Translations under genes and position numbers: made by a program
The notes under the pieces: model-generated
Seen by the model: only the letters and a program-made list of their open reading frames with translations
Databases searched by the model: none
Told to the model about the DNA's origin: nothing
Shown: in pieces, positions 57,901-64,000 of the stretch
Layout of the letters: every line of letters begins with the position of its first letter
How positions within the stretch are numbered: position 1 is the stretch's first letter
Assembly: GCA_902728285.1 (NCBI GenBank)
Contig: CACVBU010000955.1
Span: forward strand, 642,217-706,216
DNA length: 64,000 nucleotides
Reading direction: 5' to 3'
Source of the DNA: Clytia hemisphaerica
Taxonomy: Eukaryota; Cnidaria; Hydrozoa; Leptothecata; Clytiidae

Positions 57901-60900
57901 AATCTCTCCAGTGAAAATGAAAGTTATAGCACTTCCCTACAAGATCTTCATTTTTTTCTTTTTCATTTTCACCTTCGTTTTTAGAATTTTTTCAAAGACT
58001 TTTTTATTTCAAATTGTTCCACTCACAAATATCTCTCCAACGATACCAAATTTACAAAGATTGAAGAATTCCTTCAAAAGTTATAGGTAAAAGAAAAAAG
58101 AGTGCACACTTATCGTGAACAGACTTTAGGTTCCAAATAAACGGGGGATGTTCGAATAAACGGGGGGTTGGAAAACTTTCGAGATTGTAATAAACAGGGG
58201 GGCCTGATTGCCGGGGGTTAGAAATTGTACTTCTGAAAACCCTAAAATAAGGTAAATATAGGGCAAAATAAGGGACCTTCCCTTTGACAGCTGAAAATAT
58301 TCTCAAAAATTCGTCCGGTCCGGGGAGGGGGTGGTTGGCAAACTTTCGAAAAATTAACAAGCGGGGGTGGGGGGCGTTTATTTGAAACCTAAGAGTAATT
58401 TTCTTGTTTTATTTTATTATTACCTTTTGCTTGAATAAATCTTTCGAATGTCAAATGAAACGGTAAGTGTTGAAAAAAAACTCTTAATAACCCCCTCTAA
58501 ATCACTCATTCAACTTTCTATAACCTATTCCAATATACTTTAGACGTAAATACTTTTGCGAGCAGAAGCTTTTTGCGATTTTTGTGAATTTTGGCCCTTT
58601 TTATGAAAGTTAATGTCTCAGAAAATTCTTGAAAGGGCCATTCGGGAAAGTTTATGCTTGCGAAAAATTATTGACTAAATAGAAAATCTGTAAAAATTCT
58701 AACATTAAATAAAATGTAAGAGTCATGACACTTTTTGTCCTATTTAAGCTTCATAAGTCAAAAGATGAGAGTTTCAATCCAATTCAGGAAGTATTTGTCC
58801 CTCTAAGCGATTTTTTCTACTTCGTGAAAGTTTCTGCTCGTGAAAGTCTGTACACCTAAAGTGCGTGTACATAGTTGAAATATGTTGATTCGATAGCTTT
58901 AAAAGTTATTTTTTATGGATTATTAACCGAAAAGCCGGTCTCTCTGAGGAAATATTGACCGAGGGCACGTGTGCCCGAGGTCAATATTTTCCAGAGAGAC
59001 AGGCTTACTGAGGTTAATAGTCCATTTATAGCCATGCAAAAAAAAGTAATAATAAAGTAATAAAAGTAATTAACAAGTGTATTCTATTGTTCTACATCGT
59101 AAAAATTAACATTCTAAAGAAGTCAATTTCATAACTGGTCACTATGGGGAAATATTAAACGGCCACGTGACATCAATTATCCAATCAGTTTTCTCAAAAA
59201 TGATTGACAGTTGTATTGCAGGGCTATAATCATATAAACTGACTTACACTTTCAGTTGAGTCGCCTTGGAAGTGATTATTTGAAGAACGTTCCATTGGCT
59301 GTCCGAGATCACGTGAGCTTATTACTGAATGCATCCGGTGACGTCAGACCTGACGCGGGATCGACACTAACAGTGAGTGTTTGTTACATGACATGATACG
59401 ATGTCAACTTGCTGAGTTAGAGTTGAAAACCTCTCAGTGAAATTTCTCATCTCATGTTCTATTCTATTTTATAGAAATCAAAATATTAAACCAGATTAAA
59501 CTACTGTCTCACTATCTTTGTATAAATGAGATCCTCCTTTCGACTAAGACCAAATAGAATCGACGTTTTACGCGCAGCCAAAGTAATCCAGGACTTTTAG
59601 ACAGTCTTTCGATTGTTTTCATGAGGTCCACGGCCAGTTAGCTTGGCTAGTGAACTGAACGGAACACTAGAAGAAGCGGTTGGAACCCCTGGCTTGTAAC
59701 GTTGACGCCTTTGGCCACTTGACCATCGCTCCAAATAAAAGATCTTCAAATGAAAGTATATGATGATTGAATATAATTACTCTTGACCTCACATAACTTA
59801 TTGCTTTCTGACGTATTTGTTATTCTGTTCTCAGCACCCGTTCTTTGATGACGTAGCAGCAATGACGTTGAAATATTTGGATTCTTTGGTTCAACGTGAT
59901 GACGTCACTAAATCGCAATTCTTCAAAAACCTACACCATGTTCTTGATAAACTTCCTCTGGTAAATTCTCATGTCTTTCAATTTTTAGATTATCTTCTAG
60001 GGAAATAATTTAGGAAATGTTTAAGGGCTACTTAGACTACACAATATTCGACAATATGGTTTGCGGACCGTATTGTACGAAGTAAACAACTGGTACTCTA
60101 TTATAAAAAGGAATTTTCTTTATGTAAACAATCCCCCTTTATTGTTGGAATATTGCAAATCGAGCTGACAATATATTGCGCACACCTTTTCAATATATTG
60201 TCGACATTCAGCAATATATCATCAATATATTGCCTGACAATATATTGTGTAGTGTATGTAGCCCTTTAGACTAAGACTAGTTTTCATCTCAAATATTATT
60301 AAGAATAAGGAAAATTCACAATTCGCTCAAAAAATTCACTGTTTTTTAGGGTTCTTGTTGCGTTCGATTTTGAGATCATCTTCTAGGGAAGTAATATAGG
60401 AAATAATTAAAACTACTAAGACTAGTTTTCATCCTAAATATTATTAAGGATAAGGGAAATTCACCATTCGCTCAAAACATTCGTCAAAATTAGTTCCCAC
60501 TAAAATGAGTTTTAGTTAGTTGAAACCTTGCTACCTTAAAAGGAACGGTTTTTGGCGGGGTTTTATCATATATTTCTCGCTCTTCGTGTTACGTGCTGCT
60601 CCGATGGCAGGAAAATTTCTGTCACTATTTCTTTTTATTTTAGCGTGTGCTTCACCAGCGAGTGTTACCTCCGTTATTCTTGGAGTTCCCAAACCACATG
60701 ATGTTACCATTTGTATTACCCAACGTTTTTGCGGTGGCAGAAAAGTCAAGTAAAGACGAATATATGAACATCATTTTCCCAGAGTTGAAGAAAGTATTCA
60801 GTGTGGTCAAACCTATACAGGTAGCCAGTTTTAAAAAAAGGCTTCTACTCTATTCGTAATAGACCTTTTCATAAATTACGTCACGAACATCACTTGCCTC

Positions 60901-61489
60901 GTTTTGAAATTATTGCCATGGTGATTAACTTCTAGCGGATTTAATTAAAACTACTTCCAATTCACAAAAGAATCATTTAACGTCTCAAGGGACACAGTCA
61001 CCATAGTAATTGTTTAAATACGAGGCAAGTGATGTTCGTGACGTAATTTATGAAAAGTTCTATCCCATCAAGAAAAGGTTGGATTGAGCTTCCCAGGAGA
61101 GGATCGATTCTTAATTTGGAAAAGTTTTCTTGTTGCATTAGCTAAGCAATGTCTGTAAAATATTTTTCAAATCTAGCGTTGAGGATTAAAAGTCTTCCAC
61201 CCTTAAAATTTCGAGAAAATAAATCAGCAAAATATTGAAAATCTAGGTTAATTTGTCGATTAGAGAGTTTCCGGAATCACAACAAGAACGGCGACGGCGA
61301 CTTGAACCCTTTGAAACGATCTTTTTTCTGTCTGAAATAAAAAATTTTTCTTTGATCACTGTACAGGTGTTGTTGATCTTCATGCAAAAGATGGAATTGA
61401 TGTTGAAACTGACGGACAAAGACAATGTGAAGAATCACGTCCTGCCATTGGTTCATAAAGCTTTCGAATCGAACAATGATCAGATACAG
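54962..61489 (+). CDS. SCYL2: SCYL2 (clathrin-vesicle-associated pseudokinase), N-terminal 450 aa; 3' exons beyond the window
   Basis: Exons: 54962-55102, 55257-55414, 55519-55618, 56158-56202, 56714-56845, 57185-57415, 59256-59372, 59835-59960, 60644-60820 and 61367-61489, all GT-AG and in frame (1,350 nt). Matches to the family: GNPVLREFTIGTQVAS, LLWKIFDGKKKST, QLIKLRHPRILTVQHPLEES, AEGLSFLHN, GNLTPDNIII, LSPEWIFS, HPFFDDVAAMTLKYLDSLVQ and MLPFVLPNVFAVAEKSS. It looks catalytically dead, as in the family: the HRD position reads SEGNLTPDN, DFG reads FHF, and the Gly-loop is degenerate. Residues from about 330 on start the HEAT/ARM-type helical repeats. The last exon ends at NNDQIQ with a donor; the usual C-terminal clathrin/AP-2-binding tail must lie past the window. 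SCYL2 works at the TGN and endosomes in clathrin-coated vesicles. Confidence 0.95.
56476..56623. mobile_element. Palindromic MITE, CAATAGACGATATCGGCTT family
   Basis: The ends GACGATATCGGCTT and AAGCCGATATCGTC-TATTG match the palindrome at 26873-27030, but the interior differs: CCGAATTCTCCCCGAATGAT and inverse, with TTAGGGTTAGGGTTA in the loop. SCYL2 intron, about 90 nt before an exon. Confidence 0.8.
57447..58129. mobile_element. Fold-back element, arms ~250 bp
   Basis: The ends are CTAAAGTCTATTCACGATAA and inverse (TTATCGTGAACAGACTTTAG). The arms continue through GTGTGCACTCTTTTTTC, AACTTTTGAAGGAATTCTTC and ATGAAGATCTTGTAGAAAGG, each seen inverted in the other half. Its right end abuts the next element. 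It starts 31 nt after an SCYL2 exon. Confidence 0.8.
58128..58390. mobile_element. G-run motif-array element, AATAAACGGGGG type
   Basis: The ends AGGTTCCAAATAAACG and CGTTTATTTGAAACCT are inverse with one mismatch. Interior units read AATAAACGGGGGGTTGGAAA and ACTTTCGA, three to four times. Same family as 18085-18368 (inverse). SCYL2 intron. Confidence 0.75.
58916..59024. mobile_element. Palindromic hairpin element around GGGCACGTGTGCCC
   Basis: The arms TGGATTATTAACC / GGTTAATAGTCCA lead to GTCTCTCTGAGGAAATATTG and inverse, centred on the perfect palindrome GGGCACGTGTGCCC. SCYL2 intron. Confidence 0.8.
59560..59733 (-). mobile_element. tRNA-like SINE, minus strand
   Basis: Read from 59733, GAGCGATGGTCAAGTGGCCA resembles a type II (Leu/Ser-like) tRNA A-box region, with CCAGGGGTTCCAACC as a B-box-like part. 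The body of about 110 nt is unrelated to the other two SINEs. Weak on sequence alone. Confidence 0.45.
60858..61063. mobile_element. Palindromic MITE, AATAGACCTTTTCATAAATT ends
   Basis: The arms run through ACGTCACGAACATCACTTGC to CCTCG and are almost exact inverses (ATAGAACTTTTC at the other end). The inner part has ATTGCCATGGTGA / ACCATAGTAATTG. It begins 37 nt after an SCYL2 exon. Confidence 0.85.
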
Positions 61490-61599
61490 GTATTTTGTTT
61501 ATTTTGATACTTACTGTAGGTTTGATTTTTTTTTTTAATTTTTGGCTGAATATCTTTTAGAGGGCTGACGCTTTCGACACCAATTTTTGAATTTTTTTT

Positions 61600-61725
61600 T
61601 CGTACATGGTGGGAAGTATCATCGATGGTCGGAAGTATCTCATCTCGACGGTCGGAAGTAGCGTCGCCGGTCGGAAGTATCTTAAACTTTGAAAATCTAG
61701 TTTTCGACGGTCGGAAGTATCAATA
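61600..61725. promoter_or_regulatory. Cluster of five GGTCGGAAGTAT words upstream of the transposase-like ORF
   Basis: GGTGGGAAGTATC, GGTCGGAAGTATCTC, CGACGGTCGGAAGTAGCG, CCGGTCGGAAGTATC and CGACGGTCGGAAGTATC occur in one orientation within 110 bp, immediately before the ATG at 61726. They could be transposase-binding subterminal repeats or promoter sites; this is inference. The same word is absent elsewhere in the window as far as I can see. Confidence 0.5.
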
Positions 61726-63550
61726 ATGAAATTTTGCAGAATCAGCAAAATCTTGAAAACAATAACAAACAAGATGGCGGCTTCATGCAGTGATGTGCTG
61801 AGTGAAATACGTGGGCAATTTAACTCAACTTCCAATACGGAGGAACTTGTAGCAGCTGTGAATGAACATATTCAAATAAAGAAGAAAACCATTGATGTGA
61901 AAGGAAATCCTTTGAAGTTTAAAGCAAGAATTGAATGTTTTTTAGAAACAGACGAAGATGTGGCAAACTTCATCAAGCTTTACAATACTGACACAAAGCA
62001 AACCCTAAGAACACTTACTCCTCGCACTCCAGGGAAAGGCAGCCCTTATAAAAAGATACTCTATTACCGTTGTCAACACCGAACGCGCAACCAATCAACA
62101 ATGAATATTTCAGAACTTTCTCAGAAGAAAGTTGGAAGAAGGGTTCAAAATACAAACTGTCCATTCAACCTGAGTGTCAGCCTCTTGAAAAGTTTTGATC
62201 AAAATGAACCATCATCCATAATCGACATTGAACATAACCATAACCACAGTGTATCATGTCTGCAATCCTTGACTTTTAGAGATATTTCTGAAGAAACAGC
62301 GGGAAAAGTGAAACAACTATTCGAGAGAGGACTAACACCAGGTCTTGCGTATAGAGAACTGATACAGGATATAAAAGTTAAATCTCGTGATGATTTAGAG
62401 TTTCATACCAATATGGCTGACAGATCGCAAATGCCAAGGAGAAATGACTTTAACAATTTGTATACGCAATTTCACCGTGAAAAGTTTGGTACTGAGGACA
62501 TTGAAGCCATTATATATATGCTTTAATTTTCATTTGACAATGAAAGGAAGAATATCATAGTTTGCAGAGAGGTCTGTACCATTCTCTATAAAATTTATCC
62601 CCCCCCCCCCCTTATTAAATGACAATTTAATTTTGAGAATCCCCGATGGCTCTTTCGAGTGTTAAAACAATGTTTCGAATTCCCATTTATTAAAAACACA
62701 CAATAAGCTTTTTAATACCCTTTTGTCGAATCAAGCTGCAAACATATAAGATCGATGTCTATCCGATACCGGATATTTCAACTAAATTTTTGAATTTAAG
62801 ATAATAAAATTTGAGTGAGTATATAAATCTCGACTAAAGGTTTTCTTTTTCGCAAGAAACTTTTCATTCTTTTATTCCTTTACAGAACGAATTTCATGTT
62901 TCGGAAATGAAAATCCGGATTACCTGATCAAGCTCCAAAAGTTTAATGCGGAAGATAATACTCCATTAATATTATGTTTAATATCACCACTAATGCAACG
63001 TGTCCATGAAAAGGTAAAAAAGGGAGATAATTATGTGTATTTGTTTATATCATTAACCCAGTTGCATAGATTTAGCTGTGGTTTATTGCACGAAGCTCAA
63101 TGCTAACCTAATTCTACTAGCTCGGGGAGGGGGGCTGGAATTTACAACGCTGCTGTTGTAAGAAATCGGACCCTTACAGTGCAGGAAAAATTTGGCTAAA
63201 AATCGACCCTTACAGTGCAATTTTTCTACTTTTTTTGCCCTTTTTGCAAAATTTTTCGATTTTCTCAAATTATACCTTTTAACAAAAGCTGCAGTCTCAT
63301 TTAGTTGCATGTTGTTTCGTTAGGTGAAATCAAACTCTCTATTTTTTTAAGGTTCCAACTGCGAAAGAATTGGTTTTCTTAGACTCGACTTCTAACACCG
63401 AAGAATACAATTTACGTGTTTTCCTGCTTGTAACACATACCCCAATCGGAGCCTTACCTCTTGGAATCTTCATCACCAGCGATGAGACCACTGATACGTT
63501 ATGCCAGGCACCAGGGGGGGGCAAGCAGTTAGTACACGACACCCATGACA
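61726..63550 (+). CDS. MULE-type transposase-derived gene with FAR1/FLYWCH-like zinc finger, probably broken
   Basis: Three blocks: 61726-62526 (266 codons; an internal ATG at 61774 starts MAASCSDVLSEIRG and may be the real start), 62886-63013, and 63352 to about 63512. Block 1 has YYRCQHRTR, NTNCPFNLSV and IDIEHNHNHSV, a Cys/His pattern like the FAR1/FLYWCH DNA-binding finger. Blocks 2-3 join through a clean GT-AG intron as CLISPLMQRVHEK + VPTAKELVFLDSTSNTEEYN, then VTHTPIGALPLGIFITSDET, the start of the MULE-type DDE transposase core with its first Asp in FLDST. Block 1 runs to a stop with no obvious donor. Block 3 loses similarity after DTLCQA, where a CAGGGGGGGG sequence begins. It is therefore either a pseudogene or more exons lie downstream. 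It is on the same strand as SCYL2 and probably within its intron. Confidence 0.7.
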
Positions 63551-63720
63551 CTTAGTACCGTGGTGGGTCCATTTTTCAAATTTGCGAAATGCAGTAAGTA
63601 CATCTGTGTATTAACTGCCAAAAGGGGTGGTGTATATTTTCAAATTTGCAAATACAGTTAGTACACCTTTGTACTAACTGCCAAAAGGGGTGGTGTATAC
63701 AGAATTTTGGAAGTAAAAAG
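63510..63720. repeat. CAGGGGGGGG-started repeat with ~75-bp direct duplication
   Basis: Begins ACCAGGGGGGGGCAAGCAGT. Two direct copies of a unit with TTTGCAAATACAGTTAGTAC, CTAACTGCCAAAAGGGGTGG and TGTATA follow (about 63577-63640 and 63650-63705). It resembles family A in its CAGGGG start and TAGTACC words. The right end is not identified. Confidence 0.55.
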
Positions 63721-64000
63721 GTGTAATAACTGTTTTCAAAACTGAGAATTTTAAACTATAGTTTTTCTCAGATTTTTACTGTTATCAGTTTATGACAGGA
63801 TTATGATTCTTTCTTTTTTAAGGATCTTCTTTCTAGGACAGTCAGGAATACCTTTTAACAGCTTGACACATGACATCACACTTCCAGGAACTCTTAGAAC
63901 TCTTAGAAATAATTCAAAATAAAACATTCAAATTCAGTTAACAATGGTAAAAAAGTACATTCGAATTTGAAAATTTCGAACTTTCAAACGTTTTTTATTT

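Overview
This is a 64 kb piece of an animal nuclear genome. It is AT-rich and intron-dense, with GT-AG introns, and loaded with short non-autonomous DNA transposons. Four host genes and one transposase-derived gene are supported, all on the + strand. Pellino, the AP-3 mu subunit and SCYL2 with many short exons point to a metazoan, most likely a slowly evolving invertebrate (a cnidarian, sponge or lophotrochozoan would all fit). The sequence alone does not settle the phylum.

Layout. (1) About 2576-12793: an unrecognised protein of about 1,010 aa in ten exons, open at its 5' end, with a 1.7 kb last exon coding for a Ser/Pro-rich, apparently disordered region ending in an acidic tail. (2) 12794-18758: intergenic, with a 52-bp satellite of about 14 units. 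(3) 18759-28031: a complete Pellino E3 ubiquitin ligase (9 exons, 423 aa). (4) 29832-45314: a complete AP-3 mu subunit (17 exons, about 419 aa) with a 6 kb first intron. (5) 45315-54961: a 9.6 kb intergenic block made largely of nested mobile elements. (6) 54962-61489 and beyond: SCYL2, a clathrin-associated pseudokinase; ten exons cover the kinase-like domain and the start of the helical repeats, and the rest lies past the window. (7) From about 61600: a transposase-derived gene (FAR1/FLYWCH-like zinc finger plus a MULE-type core) on the same strand, placed after the last visible SCYL2 exon and so probably nested in an SCYL2 intron.

Functionally, AP-3 mu and SCYL2 are both endosomal/TGN clathrin-pathway proteins and Pellino acts in Toll/IL-1R-type signalling. 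Nothing in the sequence shows that they are co-regulated, and each has its own intergenic space.

The most notable content is the mobile DNA. Several insertions can be proved inside the window because an uninterrupted copy of the target is also present: a 765-bp TA-flanked element at 48678-49442, a 132-bp element with 8-bp target duplication inside a tandem array at 24336-24467, a fold-back element inside another element at 1448-2163, and an insertion into a terminal repeat at 33523-33859. A set of five or six TA-flanked elements share an array of a short GCN-AAATTAAAT-CCGCN motif. The variable base tends to be the same at all sites within one element but differs between elements. This pattern is the best candidate here for something undescribed.
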